From: Clostridia bacterium
GTDB lineage: Bacteria > Bacillota > Clostridia > Christensenellales > UBA1242
Assembly (NCBI GenBank): GCA_017501645.1
Contig: JAFVWN010000027.1
Location: forward strand, 1 to 57,093
Direction of reading: 5' to 3'
DNA length: 57,093 nt
Shown in pieces: positions 24,710-36,126 of the stretch; the first letter of the stretch is position 1, and every line of letters begins with the position of its first letter. Position numbers and translations under genes: made by a program. The notes below the pieces were generated by a model. The model saw only the letters and a list, made by a program, of their open reading frames with translations. It was not told the DNA's origin and made no database searches.

Positions 24710-27241
24710 TTAGTCGTTGTCGCCCTCTAAATGAGTCTCAACAATCTCAATATCATCATGTAAATCACCATCATCTGTCATATCTTCTGCGACATGGTCT
24801 GCAATTGCAATACACATTACTTTTGCACCATCTTTTAGACGCATAATCTTAACACCAATAGTATCTCTACCAATTTTACTGATATCTTTTGCTGGAGTTC
24901 TTATAATAACGCCGTTGTCAGCAATCATCATAACATCTTCCTCTTCACTAACTTGTTTTAAGTTTACAAGTCTACCTGTTTTTGCATTGAATACACCGGC
25001 TTTCACACCTTTACCTCTACGATTTTGAAGTCTGTATTCATCTTGAGGAGAACGCTTACCGTAACCATTTTGTGAAATTGTTAAAATGTCATAACCCTCT
25101 TTAAGAACAATCATATCTACTAGATAGTCATCTTCTGCGAGGTCAATAGCTCTAACACCCATTGTATCTCTACCTAAAGGTCTTACATCTTTTTCACTAA
25201 ACTTAATACATTTACCTTCATTAGAAGCAACAAGAATCTCGCTATCTCCTGTTGAGAATTGAACACTTATAAGTTCGTCTCCCTCTGCAAGAGCAATTGC
25301 AATCTTACCGCTCTTTCTAATATTGGCAAATTCTTCAATGTTGGTTTTCTTAATCATTCCACTCTTTGTTGCAAGAACAAGATAACCCTCAGTTTCCTTT
25401 GTCATAGGGATAACTGCGTTTATTTTTTCATCAGTAGCAAGCTCAAGAAGGTTAACAATGGCTCTTCCTTTTGCTTGTTTTTGACCTTCAGGAATTTCAT
25501 AACCCTTAATTGTATAAACCTTACCTCTATTACTAAAGAACATAATGTCATCATGAGTATTAGAAATAAATAAATTTTCAACAAAGTCTTCTTCTTTAGC
25601 CTTATGAGCAATCGCTCCCATACCTCCTCTATGTTGAGATCTGTATTCGGCAACTGGGATTCTCTTAATATAGCCAAAGTGCGTCATTGAAACAACAACA
25701 TCTTCTTTCTCAATTAAGTCTGCAATATCAATTGAAGAATAGTCAATAGTTACATCACTCTTTCTATCTTCACCATATTTTTCCTTAATTTCTGTGAGTT
25801 CATCTACAATAATATTCTTAATCTTTTCATCACTTGCAAGGATTCCTCTAAGCTCTAAGATTAAGTTTTCAAGTTCTTCAAGTTCTGCCTTTAGTTTTTC
25901 AACCTCAAGACCAGTAAGTCTTTGAAGTCTCATATCCAAAATAGCATTTGCTTGCTTATCACTCAATAAGAAGCTCTCTTGAAGTTTAGTGCTTGCATCT
26001 TGTCTATCGCTAGAACCTTTGATGATTTTAATAACTTCATCAATGTTTGCAAGTGCCACTACTAGACCTTTAACAATATGCTCCCTTTCTTCCGCCCTTG
26101 TAAGGTCGAATCTTGTTCTCCTAACAATTACATCTTTTTGGTGAGCAATATAGTGTTCTAGGATTTGTTTTAGGTTTAAAATCTTAGGAACTCCGTCAGC
26201 GAGAGCCAAGAAAGTTATACCATAAGATGTTTGAAGTGCAGTATGTTTGAATAAATAGTTAAGAACTACTTGAGGTTGATAATCTTTTTTAATATCAATT
26301 ACAATTCTCATACCTTTCTTATCTGATTCATCTTTAATATCTGCAATTCCTTCAACTCTCTTATCTTTTACATGGTCAGCCATTGTCTTAATAAGCTCAG
26401 CTTTGTTCACTTGATAAGGAATTTCGGATACAATAATTCTACTTCTGTTTCCATCTTCTTCAATTTCTGTTCTTGCTCTTACAACAATGTTACCTTTACC
26501 AGTTGTATAAGCATTTTTTACCCCAGCAGTTCCCATAATTAAGCCACCTGTTGGATAGTCCGGTGCCGGAACAAACTCTAAAAGTTCTTCAACTGAAATT
26601 TCCGGATTGTTTAATTGTGCAATAGTTGCATCAATTACTTCACCTAAATTATGAGGCGGAATGTTTGTTGCCATACCAACGGCAATACCATCCGAACCAT
26701 TAACTAAAAGGTTTGGAAATCTTGCAGGTAGAACAACTGGTTGTTGTCTAGTTTCATCAAAGTTTGGAACAAAATCAACAGTGTTTTTATCAATTTCTCT
26801 AAGCATTTCTCCGGCAATTTTTGAGAGCCTTGCCTCTGTGTAACGGTAAGCAGCTGCACCGTCTCCATCCACAGAACCAAAGTTTCCGTGTCCCTCAATT
26901 AGTGGACAACGAATAGAGAAATCTTGAGCCAAACGAACAAGTGCTCCGTAAACTGCACTATCTCCGTGTGGGTGGTATTTACCAAGCACATCACCGACAG
27001 TCGTTGCACATTTTCTAAATGGTTTATCATGTGTAAGATTGTTTTCATTCATAGAATATAAAATTCTTCTATGAACAGGCTTTAAACCATCTCTTACATC
27101 AGGGATGGCTCTTGAAACATTAACCGCCATAGCATAAGCCATAAACGATTTTTTCATTTCCCCTTCAATTTCTACGGGAATAATTTTGGTATTATCTACT
27201 ATTTTTTCATATTCGCTACTATAATCGTGTCTTTTAGCCAT
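24710..27241 (-). CDS. gyrA: DNA gyrase subunit A
   Basis: 843 residues. Breaks and rejoins DNA for negative supercoiling. N-terminal AMAVNVSRAIPDVRDGLKPV (about 32-51), YHPHGDSAVYGALVRLAQ (about 90) and the catalytic tyrosine in AAAYRYTEARL (about 131). The C-terminal six-blade pinwheel begins near EYRSQHRGGMGAI, with QHRGGMG at the place of the GyrA box; a similar QNRRGKG lies in a later blade. The tail is very acidic (LEGDND). It is 10 bases downstream of gyrB, one operon. The quinolone-resistance region reads GDSAVYG, with the usual Ser and an uncharged residue at the acidic position. Confidence 0.96.
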   Translation of the reverse strand: MAKRHDYSSEYEKIVDNTKIIPVEIEGEMKKSFMAYAMAVNVSRAIPDVRDGLKPVHRRILYSMNENNLTHDKPFRKCATTVGDVLGKYHPHGDSAVYGALVRLAQDFSIRCPLIEGHGNFGSVDGDGAAAYRYTEARLSKIAGEMLREIDKNTVDFVPNFDETRQQPVVLPARFPNLLVNGSDGIAVGMATNIPPHNLGEVIDATIAQLNNPEISVEELLEFVPAPDYPTGGLIMGTAGVKNAYTTGKGNIVVRARTEIEEDGNRSRIIVSEIPYQVNKAELIKTMADHVKDKRVEGIADIKDESDKKGMRIVIDIKKDYQPQVVLNYLFKHTALQTSYGITFLALADGVPKILNLKQILEHYIAHQKDVIVRRTRFDLTRAEEREHIVKGLVVALANIDEVIKIIKGSSDRQDASTKLQESFLLSDKQANAILDMRLQRLTGLEVEKLKAELEELENLILELRGILASDEKIKNIIVDELTEIKEKYGEDRKSDVTIDYSSIDIADLIEKEDVVVSMTHFGYIKRIPVAEYRSQHRGGMGAIAHKAKEEDFVENLFISNTHDDIMFFSNRGKVYTIKGYEIPEGQKQAKGRAIVNLLELATDEKINAVIPMTKETEGYLVLATKSGMIKKTNIEEFANIRKSGKIAIALAEGDELISVQFSTGDSEILVASNEGKCIKFSEKDVRPLGRDTMGVRAIDLAEDDYLVDMIVLKEGYDILTISQNGYGKRSPQDEYRLQNRRGKGVKAGVFNAKTGRLVNLKQVSEEEDVMMIADNGVIIRTPAKDISKIGRDTIGVKIMRLKDGAKVMCIAIADHVAEDMTDDGDLHDDIEIVETHLEGDND

Positions 27242-27251
27242 ACCTTCCTCC

Positions 27252-29168
<1,917 letters not shown>

Positions 29169-29217
29169 TTAGCCCCTTTTTTCGCTTAATTTTAGTGTCT
29201 TTTACACCTACAACCAA

Positions 29218-29247
29218 ATTATACCAAATTTTACACCAAAAATGCAA
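29218..29247 (-). promoter_or_regulatory. Promoter of gyrB-gyrA
   Basis: Minus strand TTGCAT, 18-base spacer, TATAAT, about 50 bases before the gyrB ATG. The remaining gap to 29350 is AT-rich with a short CGCACG repeat (about 29299-29314) and nothing else recognisable. Confidence 0.7.
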
Positions 29248-29351
29248 GCGTTTTATTAATGATATATATAAATATTTGTAATATATTAATAATATATCGC
29301 ACGCACGCACACGCAAGGGCTTATTTTTTATAAAAATTGTGTTTTTTTAAT

Positions 29352-29382
29352 AAAAAAAGTAGAGAAAATCAATTCTCTACTT
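29352..29382 (-). terminator. Terminator of the recF/transglutaminase-like operon
   Basis: AAGTAGAGAA facing TTCTCTACTT with a minus-strand T-run; it overlaps the stop codon of the transglutaminase-like gene. Confidence 0.85.
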
Positions 29383-30957
29383 CGCATTTTCTTCTCTTCT
29401 TCTCAACGCTTCTTGCCTAAAACAATTTTTTGCACTCTCTTTATATATAAGTTCTGCAAGTCTTACTGTTTTATCAATTGCTCTTTTGGCTTGCACCTTG
29501 GCAAACTTTCCATCTGCCCCTTGGGCGATATGTGTGTTTTCAATAGCCTTTTGATAGGTTTTTAAAGGAATAGGTTTTGTTCTCTTTGCTTCCTCTATCA
29601 CATTATCTACAAACCTCGCAAACCTTAGATTTTGCAAACACTCCTCAACGCTAAAAATCTCGTTTTCTTTTCTTACATCTAATGTACCATTTTTAAATCT
29701 TTCAATAAATAAATATACATCTTCTGTAAATCTTTCTGCTTTTTTATACTCTAATTGTTCTAATGTTCCATCACTTTTAAACTTTTTGTATTGCTTGAAA
29801 CCCAAAATTCCAGTCTGCAACAACTCCTCATCAACCTCATTATTCATAAGATTTGCCAAAAACATAGGTAAAGACGACTCAAAAGGAATATCATCAGCAA
29901 AGAAGAAATCTGCAGGTATGTTGTTTTCTTTTAATATACCAACAAGTCTATCACAAGCCTTTTCTCTTCTTTCAATAATCTCAGCATCGTCACCATCAAG
30001 ATATTCATACAGTCCATCAAATTCATCTTCAAGCCCCATTTCATAAGCAATCGCCCCAGACATTACTGAAGATTCCACTAATTCATTATAAAGTTCTTTT
30101 TGCTCTTCTTTTGAATACAAAGCACCAAAAAAACCACCGTTCATTTTAATATCTCTCGTTTTCATTTGTGAAACATCACCAACTGGGATAAGGCTATAAG
30201 CATATTTCAAAAATGGCTCCTCACCTTTATTAATCGAATCCCAACAAGCATCTAAATAGTACCAACCCTTGATATTATATTTAGAATCTTCCAAATAAAC
30301 AATATTGTTAATATGGCTTCCTAAAGATTCTCCGTTTTTATCGCAAACGAAACAAGGTTGAGACAAACACTTTATGCCAAGTTCATTCAAAAAATGCTCC
30401 ATTATTGCGGCATAACCAACACAAACTATTTCTTGTCCATTTAAAACTTTAACAATATCTCGTGAATTTTCAGGGTTTTCTTCATCTTCTTTATACACTC
30501 TGCTAGTAACATAGTTTTGAACCATAATAAACCTTTCAAACGGTGAAGCATTTGTTTGTTTTACAACCTCTAAAAATTTTTGAATGCTACTTTGCGCATC
30601 AATAATTTCTTCCACAGAATACTCCTCACCAAGAGCCTCATTAAATGCAATATCTCCACCTTTACGCTGTAAATATGCACCAAAATTCACAATTTCTTCA
30701 AGTTCTTCATCATTTATTTTCAATTCTTGAACATTAAAAGAAACCCTAGGAGTGTATCCTAAGTTTAAAAACTTTTCTGTAATTTTTGTAATGTCATTAA
30801 TTAAAGCTTTGTTATATATCTCAGGCTTTGTTTCAAGCACTAAATACAACTCACCAGAGCCTCTTTTCACATCTTTTTCAAGAATTTCCTTTATGTCATC
30901 AAGATTATTAATTCGGTAAGTTACATTTTTGTGTCTCTCATATGCGTTATAATCCAT
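29377..30957 (-). CDS. Cytoplasmic transglutaminase-like protein, unknown substrate
   Basis: 526 residues, no signal peptide or membrane helix. Residues ~130-245 carry the papain-like triad of the transglutaminase-like superfamily: Cys179 in IVCVGYAA, His215 in GSHINNIV, Asp236 in WYYLDACWD, preceded by the usual helix SPFERFIMVQNYVTSRVY. The flanking N-terminal part (strands, FNVQELKI) and long helical C terminus (about 280-526, Lys/Glu-rich) are not recognised. Bacterial members are proteases, amidases or cross-linkers. It starts five bases after recF stops, so it is co-transcribed with recF and sits where other Firmicutes have only recF-remB-gyrB. Confidence 0.8.
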   Translation of the reverse strand: MDYNAYERHKNVTYRINNLDDIKEILEKDVKRGSGELYLVLETKPEIYNKALINDITKITEKFLNLGYTPRVSFNVQELKINDEELEEIVNFGAYLQRKGGDIAFNEALGEEYSVEEIIDAQSSIQKFLEVVKQTNASPFERFIMVQNYVTSRVYKEDEENPENSRDIVKVLNGQEIVCVGYAAIMEHFLNELGIKCLSQPCFVCDKNGESLGSHINNIVYLEDSKYNIKGWYYLDACWDSINKGEEPFLKYAYSLIPVGDVSQMKTRDIKMNGGFFGALYSKEEQKELYNELVESSVMSGAIAYEMGLEDEFDGLYEYLDGDDAEIIERREKACDRLVGILKENNIPADFFFADDIPFESSLPMFLANLMNNEVDEELLQTGILGFKQYKKFKSDGTLEQLEYKKAERFTEDVYLFIERFKNGTLDVRKENEIFSVEECLQNLRFARFVDNVIEEAKRTKPIPLKTYQKAIENTHIAQGADGKFAKVQAKRAIDKTVRLAELIYKESAKNCFRQEALRRREENAK

Positions 30958-30962
30958 AAAAC

Positions 30963-32066
30963 TTACCTCTTTATTTGCTTAATCTTAGCATTTCCATTTT
31001 TTACTATAACTTGTTGATAATCGCCCGTAGGCTTAAACTTAAAAGCAGTTCCCGTCATAATGGCTTGATAACCGCTCATTTTTTCATAAAGTCTTCTCTG
31101 TCTTGTAGTATCAAGCTCAGAAAAAACATCATCAAGTACAAGTATTGGGTTTTCACCAAGTTCATTTTTAAATATTTCCATTTCTGCAAATTTTAAAGCT
31201 AGAACAATACTTCTTTGTTGCCCCTGACTCGAATAACTTCTTGCATCTTTTCCATTAAGACCTAAATAAATATCATCTCTATGCGGACCAATTGAAGTAT
31301 ATCCAAGCTCAATATCTCTTTCTAAATTAAACTCTAACGCTTTCAATAGTTCTGTTTTTATTTCTTCGGCCGAAGCCCCCCTTGCTCCAACATATTCAAT
31401 TTCAAGCTCGTCTTTTGCTGACGAAATAAATTTCATTGCTTCTTTTGCTGGTTCTCTTAATTTTTCAATAAAACCTTTTCGTGTTTTTATAATTAAAGAA
31501 GCAACACCTGCAAGTTGCTCATTATAAACAGAAATCATACTTAAAAGAACACTTCTATCCCTCTCTGTTTTCAAGAGTTTATTTCTCTGCATTAAAATTT
31601 TGTTATATCTTTGAAGTAAATTGTAATAAGAGCCCGAAAGCTGAGAAATGTCTGTATCCATAAAATCTCTTCTTTCCGCTGGAGATGCAGAAACTATTTT
31701 CAAGTGGTCAGGACAAAAATAAATAACAACAATATTCCCAAAAACTTCGCTAAGTTTTTTTACTTCGTTTCCATTTACAGAAAAATGCTTATCTCCTTTG
31801 CTATCAATTTTATAACCAAGAGTAATATTTCCATAGTTTCTTTCGGCACAAATTTCAACAACCGCTTGAGTTTCACCATCTCTTATTGTTTCTTGCAAAG
31901 AACTTGTCCTTGGACTTTTTGTTGTAGACGCAAGAACTATACTTTCGACCAAATTGGTTTTCCCTTGACCATTGGCTCCGCTAATTAATGTTATGCCATC
32001 GTCAAATTCCACCACCGAATAGTGGTAGTTACGATAGTTCTCAAGTTTTACTTTTGTAATCTTCAT
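30963..32066 (-). CDS. recF: DNA replication/repair protein RecF
   Basis: 367 residues from the ATG at 32066 (MKITKVKLENYRNY), the family-typical start; the 13 residues upstream in frame are rejected. SMC-like ATPase that helps load RecA at gaps. Walker A is ISGANGQGKTNLVESI (about 29-44), signature SSQGQQRSIVLALKFAEM (about 273-290), Walker B PILVLDDVFSELD (about 302-314). No SD: a perfect promoter ends six bases before the ATG, so the mRNA is probably leaderless. It is divergent from dnaA, unlike the usual co-directional dnaA-dnaN-recF order. Confidence 0.95.
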   Translation of the reverse strand: MKITKVKLENYRNYHYSVVEFDDGITLISGANGQGKTNLVESIVLASTTKSPRTSSLQETIRDGETQAVVEICAERNYGNITLGYKIDSKGDKHFSVNGNEVKKLSEVFGNIVVIYFCPDHLKIVSASPAERRDFMDTDISQLSGSYYNLLQRYNKILMQRNKLLKTERDRSVLLSMISVYNEQLAGVASLIIKTRKGFIEKLREPAKEAMKFISSAKDELEIEYVGARGASAEEIKTELLKALEFNLERDIELGYTSIGPHRDDIYLGLNGKDARSYSSQGQQRSIVLALKFAEMEIFKNELGENPILVLDDVFSELDTTRQRRLYEKMSGYQAIMTGTAFKFKPTGDYQQVIVKNGNAKIKQIKR

Positions 32067-32072
32067 ACAATT

Positions 32073-32101
32073 ATTATACTTTTTTGCTATAATTTTATCA
32101 A
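32073..32101 (-). promoter_or_regulatory. Promoter of recF, ATG at +1
   Basis: Minus strand TTGATA, 17-base spacer, TATAAT, with six bases between the -10 box and the ATG. Lies back to back with the dnaA promoter. Confidence 0.78.
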
Positions 32102-32134
32102 GCAAAACTTGAAAATACTTTACGCAAAATAGAC

Positions 32135-32163
32135 TTGAAATTTTTTAAAAGATATAATATAAT
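32135..32163 (+). promoter_or_regulatory. Promoter of dnaA
   Basis: TTGAAA, 17-base spacer, TATAAT, about 31 bases before the dnaA ATG. The whole recF-dnaA gap is only 128 bases and holds no TTATCCACA-type DnaA box. Confidence 0.75.
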
Positions 32164-32194
32164 AAATTTGTATATAAAAGTAAAAGAGGTATTT

Positions 32195-33583
32195 ATGGAA
32201 AGAGACGAATTTATCTGGACAACGAACTCAAATTTAAACATCAAAGAAGTTTGGCAAAAAGCAACAAAACTTATTGGAGAAAAAATGTCTTCAGTAACAT
32301 TCCAAGTTTGGGTAGAAACCTTAGAACCTATTGAATTAAAAGGGTCAACTTTGGTTTTGGCAACTCCTAGTAAATCTAGTAAAAATGTTCTTCAACAAGC
32401 CGAAAACATTAAAATAATTACTAGCTGTCTAAATCAAACTCACAGTGCCATTACCAATGTTGAGTATGTTATTGGCTCAGCAAAGGAACATCTTGATGAT
32501 GAAGAACCAGCGCCTGTTGTTGAAGAAAACAATTCTTCTGCTTCTATAGAATCTTCAAATTTTAATCCAAAGTACACTTTTGACAATTTTGTTATTGGTG
32601 ACAGCAACCAATTTGTTGCAGCCGCAGCAAAAGCTGTTGCTGAACATCCAGGAGGTAAATTTAATCCCCTATTTATATACGGCGGTGTTGGGCTTGGAAA
32701 GACTCACCTTTTACACGCTATAGGAAACCATATCATTGAAAAAAATCCAAAATTAAAAGTTGTTTATGTAACTTGCGAAAAGTTCTCTAATGACCTTGTA
32801 GAGGCAATTTGGAATAATAAAAAAAGTGCAACAATGGACTTTAGAGCAAGATACAGAACCGTTGATGTTTTAATGATTGATGATGTAGAGTTTATCATTG
32901 GAAGAAATGCGGCGCAAACTGAATTCTTTAATACCTTTAACGATTTACACAGTTTAGGTAAACAAATAATCCTAACAAGCGATAGACCACCAAAAGAACT
33001 AACAACACTTGAAGAAAGACTTCGTTCTCGTTTTGAATGGGGTATGATTGCAGACATTGGCGTTCCTGATGTTGACACCAAAATCGCAATTCTTATTAAA
33101 AAAGCACAAATGGAGCATCACAATGTCTCAAGAGATGTTATTGAGTATATCGCAAATGCTCAAAGTACAAGTATTAGAGACCTTGAAGGAATGCTTTCAA
33201 GAGCGGTTTTCTACGCTGAACTTAACGAACAAAGTATTGTAACCTTAGACTATGCAAAAGAAGCCCTCAAAAACATCGCAATGCAAGATGAAAGCGAAAT
33301 TGATGCTGGTTACATCATTGAGCATGTTTGTAAATTCTACAACCTCAAAAAAGATGAAATTCTCTCTAGAAAGAGAACAAAGGAAATTGCTCTCGCAAGA
33401 CAAGTTGCTATGTACCTCATTTTGGATATATTAGGAACTCCTCAAGATGCAATTGGAAACATTTTCGGCAAAAACCACTCAACTGTTATTTATGCAAGAG
33501 ACACAATTACCGAAATGATTAAAAAAGACAAGAAATTTGCGACCAACATTGAAGACATTAAAGCAATGATTAAAGGCAAGTAG
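32195..33583 (+). CDS. dnaA: Chromosomal replication initiator DnaA
   Basis: 462 residues from the ATG at 32195, chosen because AAAGAGG lies five bases upstream; the 20 in-frame residues before it are not family-like. Domain I is about 1-85 (VWVETLEPI), followed by a short acidic linker (about 98-125). AAA+ domain: Walker A GGVGLGKTHLLHAIG, Walker B VLMIDDVEFI, sensor ILTSDRPPKEL, and the arginine-finger region ERLRSRFEWG. Domain IV: RKRTKEIALARQVAMYLI and FGKNHSTVIYA. The last motif is usually GRDHTTV(I/M)HA, so the Asp and first Thr that read the DnaA box are Asn and Ser here. The 109-base gap to dnaN is AT-rich and could hold an unwinding element, but no boxes were found. Confidence 0.97.
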   Translation: MERDEFIWTTNSNLNIKEVWQKATKLIGEKMSSVTFQVWVETLEPIELKGSTLVLATPSKSSKNVLQQAENIKIITSCLNQTHSAITNVEYVIGSAKEHLDDEEPAPVVEENNSSASIESSNFNPKYTFDNFVIGDSNQFVAAAAKAVAEHPGGKFNPLFIYGGVGLGKTHLLHAIGNHIIEKNPKLKVVYVTCEKFSNDLVEAIWNNKKSATMDFRARYRTVDVLMIDDVEFIIGRNAAQTEFFNTFNDLHSLGKQIILTSDRPPKELTTLEERLRSRFEWGMIADIGVPDVDTKIAILIKKAQMEHHNVSRDVIEYIANAQSTSIRDLEGMLSRAVFYAELNEQSIVTLDYAKEALKNIAMQDESEIDAGYIIEHVCKFYNLKKDEILSRKRTKEIALARQVAMYLILDILGTPQDAIGNIFGKNHSTVIYARDTITEMIKKDKKFATNIEDIKAMIKGK

Positions 33584-33692
33584 TCTTTTTACACAAAAAA
33601 CAAATAAAATAAAAAAAATATTTTAACTTTGTTGCAAAACAGAAGTAAATAAAATATAATTATATGTACAATTAATACTGAAGGAGAAAAAA

Positions 33693-34799
33693 ATGAAACT
33701 AATTTGTGAAGGTTTAGACTTGAGTGATGCAGTTCTTAAAGTTATAAAAGCTACAGCATCTAAAACTACAAACCCTATTTTAGAAGGAATCAAACTTAGA
33801 GCAAGCGAAGACACTCTTACTTTATCTGCAACAGACCTTGAAATATCTATTGAAAAAGTCATTCCTGCAGATGTTAAAATTGAGGGTGAAGTTGTTGTTC
33901 CTGGCAAATTCTTTGCAGACTTTATCAAAAAACTATCTAACGAACAAATCGAACTTAGCTTAACAGATAAAAACGCTCTAAAAATAAAATACACTGATTC
34001 TGAGGGATTCATTCAATGTATGAATGCAGACGAGTTCCCTGAAATCAAAGAACTTGTTGACCCAGAAACTATTGTGTTAAAAAGAAAAGATTTAAGAGAT
34101 TTAATTAACAGAACAATTTTCTCTGTTGCAATTGATGACGCAAGACCTATTTTAAAAGGTTGTTTATTTGAAATCTCTAACAAAACAATCACTTCTGTAG
34201 CTCTTGATGGCTATCGTTTGGCTCTTACTAAGAAACCTTTAATTTCTACAACAGCAGAATTTAGCTGTATTGTTCCTGCAAGAACTCTTGCAGAAATCGC
34301 AAAACTTGTTGAAGGAAATGATGATGACGAAACTGAAGTTCTTATCCAAAAGAACTATTTGTTGGTTAATGTCAATAACACAAAAGTTATTACAAGACTT
34401 CTTGACGGCGAGTTTATCAATTATAAACAAGTTATCCCTCAATCAATCAACTCTGTTGTTACAATTAACAAGAAACAACTTGAGTTTGGTCTTGAAAGAG
34501 CAAGCCTTCTTGCAAGAATGGACAAAAACAATCTTGTAAAATTTGAAATTAAAGACAAAATTCTTACAATGTCAAGTGCAAGCGATATTGGTAATGTTAC
34601 TGAAAATATCACTATTGCCCTAGATGGTAAAGATATTGTTATTGCTTTCAACGCAAGATATATGAGTGAATGTATGAGAATAATTGAAGATGACTTTATT
34701 AAAATCAATTTCACTTCAAGCATTGCCCCTTGTACTATCACTTCTACTGATAATGACGAATATTTATACTTAATTCTACCTGTTAGAATTGTATCTTAA
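33693..34799 (+). CDS. dnaN: DNA polymerase III sliding clamp (beta subunit)
   Basis: 368 residues, normal length, SD GAAGGAG. Three clamp-fold domains: NPILEGIKLRASEDTLTLSATDLE (domain 1, cited only in part here), DARPILKGCLFEI with DGYRLAL (domain 2), and the C-terminal hydrophobic-cleft segment ending YLILPVRIVS, close to the family YLIMPVRL. Follows dnaA in the same direction and is followed 11 bases later by a membrane-protein gene instead of recF. Confidence 0.97.
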   Translation: MKLICEGLDLSDAVLKVIKATASKTTNPILEGIKLRASEDTLTLSATDLEISIEKVIPADVKIEGEVVVPGKFFADFIKKLSNEQIELSLTDKNALKIKYTDSEGFIQCMNADEFPEIKELVDPETIVLKRKDLRDLINRTIFSVAIDDARPILKGCLFEISNKTITSVALDGYRLALTKKPLISTTAEFSCIVPARTLAEIAKLVEGNDDDETEVLIQKNYLLVNVNNTKVITRLLDGEFINYKQVIPQSINSVVTINKKQLEFGLERASLLARMDKNNLVKFEIKDKILTMSSASDIGNVTENITIALDGKDIVIAFNARYMSECMRIIEDDFIKINFTSSIAPCTITSTDNDEYLYLILPVRIVS

Positions 34800-34810
34800 A
34801 GGAATTACTT

Positions 34811-35470
34811 ATGGAAAAGAAATCAATTAAACTATCATCTATACTACTTTGGGCTGTTCTTGGTCTAAGTTTAGTACATTTTACATTTTTACTTCTTGGC
34901 TTGTTTGGAATAATTACTCCAGCCTGCCTCGAAAGACCAACTTTTAACTATGTTATATCTTTCGTTCTCGTTGCTATATGTCTTATTCTTTATATAATTC
35001 TTATGGTTGTTGAGAAAAAGAAAAAAATGGTTATGCCTGAGTGGTTCAAAGACATTTTCTATATTGGATTTTATATCTTTACTAATGTTTACTACTATTT
35101 TGGATTATACGGAACACTTGTTGGACTTGTTGTATTCTATGTTTACTTTGCTTTCATTCTTAACATTCTTGCTCTTTCTGTATTCTTCAACACTCAAAAG
35201 AGCGACAACAATGTTTTAAGCACAACAAACACATTTACTTCTCTTACAACATTCTCTTATGCAGTTACTGCAGGAGCTTTAATTGAAGTAGTTATTACAG
35301 CATTCAAACTTGTACTTTTCAAAAATAGTATCTTCTCTACAATTTCAATGGTTATCATTGATATGTGCATAATCGTACTTGTTTCTATTATTATGGCAAT
35401 CATTTACGGTTCTTCACTCTCTAAGAAGAAAAAAGTTATCAACGGCTGTTTAATAAAATTTTATAAATAG
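34811..35470 (+). CDS. Polytopic membrane protein, unknown function
   Basis: 219 residues, SD AAAGGAATT. About six hydrophobic helices (about 10-33, 42-62, 74-95, 98-122, 144-165, 172-198) and a basic, Lys-rich C-terminal end (SLSKKKKVINGC). No motif recognised. It is 11 bases after dnaN and so probably co-transcribed with dnaA-dnaN, an unusual position for a membrane protein. Confidence 0.7.
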   Translation: MEKKSIKLSSILLWAVLGLSLVHFTFLLLGLFGIITPACLERPTFNYVISFVLVAICLILYIILMVVEKKKKMVMPEWFKDIFYIGFYIFTNVYYYFGLYGTLVGLVVFYVYFAFILNILALSVFFNTQKSDNNVLSTTNTFTSLTTFSYAVTAGALIEVVITAFKLVLFKNSIFSTISMVIIDMCIIVLVSIIMAIIYGSSLSKKKKVINGCLIKFYK

Positions 35471-35506
35471 TCAATAAAAATTGTAAAAAACTCAATAAAA
35501 AAGCAC

Positions 35507-35532
35507 AAAAAACACCCGTTTGGGTGTTTTTC
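35507..35532 (+). terminator. Terminator after the dnaA-dnaN operon
   Basis: AAAACACCC, loop GTT, TGGGTGTTTT with T-run; it separates the dnaN operon from rpmH. Confidence 0.9.
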
Positions 35533-35546
35533 CTTTACTTTTAAGG

Positions 35547-35576
35547 TTGACAAAACACACATTCTCGGGTTAAAAT
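35547..35576 (+). promoter_or_regulatory. Promoter of rpmH-rnpA operon
   Basis: TTGACA, 18-base spacer, TAAAAT. The untranslated leader before rpmH is about 50 bases. Confidence 0.78.
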
Positions 35577-35632
35577 ATAATGTACTATGCGAAAGTGCGT
35601 AGAATCTAAACTATATCGTAGGAGCTGTAAAA

Positions 35633-35767
35633 ATGAAAAGAACATATCAACCTAAAAAAGCAAACAGAAAGAAAGTTCATGGCTTTAGAGCTAGAATGGC
35701 TACTAAAGGTGGCAAAAGAGTAATCGCTCGCCGTAGAAACAAAGGCAGAGCTAAAATCGCTGCATAA
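35633..35767 (+). CDS. rpmH: 50S ribosomal protein L34
   Basis: 44 residues, very basic: [20 protein letters not shown] then [18 protein letters not shown], the invariant L34 pattern. SD TAGGAG. First gene of rpmH-rnpA-yidD-yidC-khpB. Confidence 0.98.
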   Translation: MKRTYQPKKANRKKVHGFRARMATKGGKRVIARRRNKGRAKIAA

Positions 35768-35787
35768 CTATCTTTTGGTGAAACGCA

Positions 35788-36126
35788 ATGCTAAAACGAA
35801 TATATAGGCTAAAAAAGAAATATCAATTTAATTATGTCTATAAAGTGGGAAAATCTTCGCACGGTAAGTTTCTCATGCTCGTTTATACTAGTAGCAAGAA
35901 CCAAAACATTAAAGTTGGAATATCTGTTAGTAAGAAGGTGGGCAATGCGGTTAAAAGAAACCGTGCCCGCCGTTTATTGCGTGAAGCGATTTCACCATTT
36001 TTACCAAACTTGGAAAAAAATTGCAACCTTATAGTTGTTGCAAAACAATCTATTAATGGGTTAAAAATGAACGATGTTCAAAATGATTTAAAACATACAC
36101 TTGAAAAAGCAGGACTTTTTGTATAA
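35788..36126 (+). CDS. rnpA: Ribonuclease P protein component
   Basis: 112 residues, basic. Assists the RNase P RNA in trimming tRNA 5' leaders. RNR-type signature VSKKVGNAVKRNRARRLLRE (about 48-67), an N-terminal LKKKYQFNYVYKVGKS, and the usual alpha-beta sandwich pattern. Twenty bases after rpmH; its stop overlaps the yidD start by one base. Confidence 0.96.
   Translation: MLKRIYRLKKKYQFNYVYKVGKSSHGKFLMLVYTSSKNQNIKVGISVSKKVGNAVKRNRARRLLREAISPFLPNLEKNCNLIVVAKQSINGLKMNDVQNDLKHTLEKAGLFV

Noticed and set aside
29299..29318. Short CGCACG-type tandem repeat between gyrB and the transglutaminase-like gene
   Set aside because: Only about three irregular units, no hairpin, no partner elsewhere in the window.
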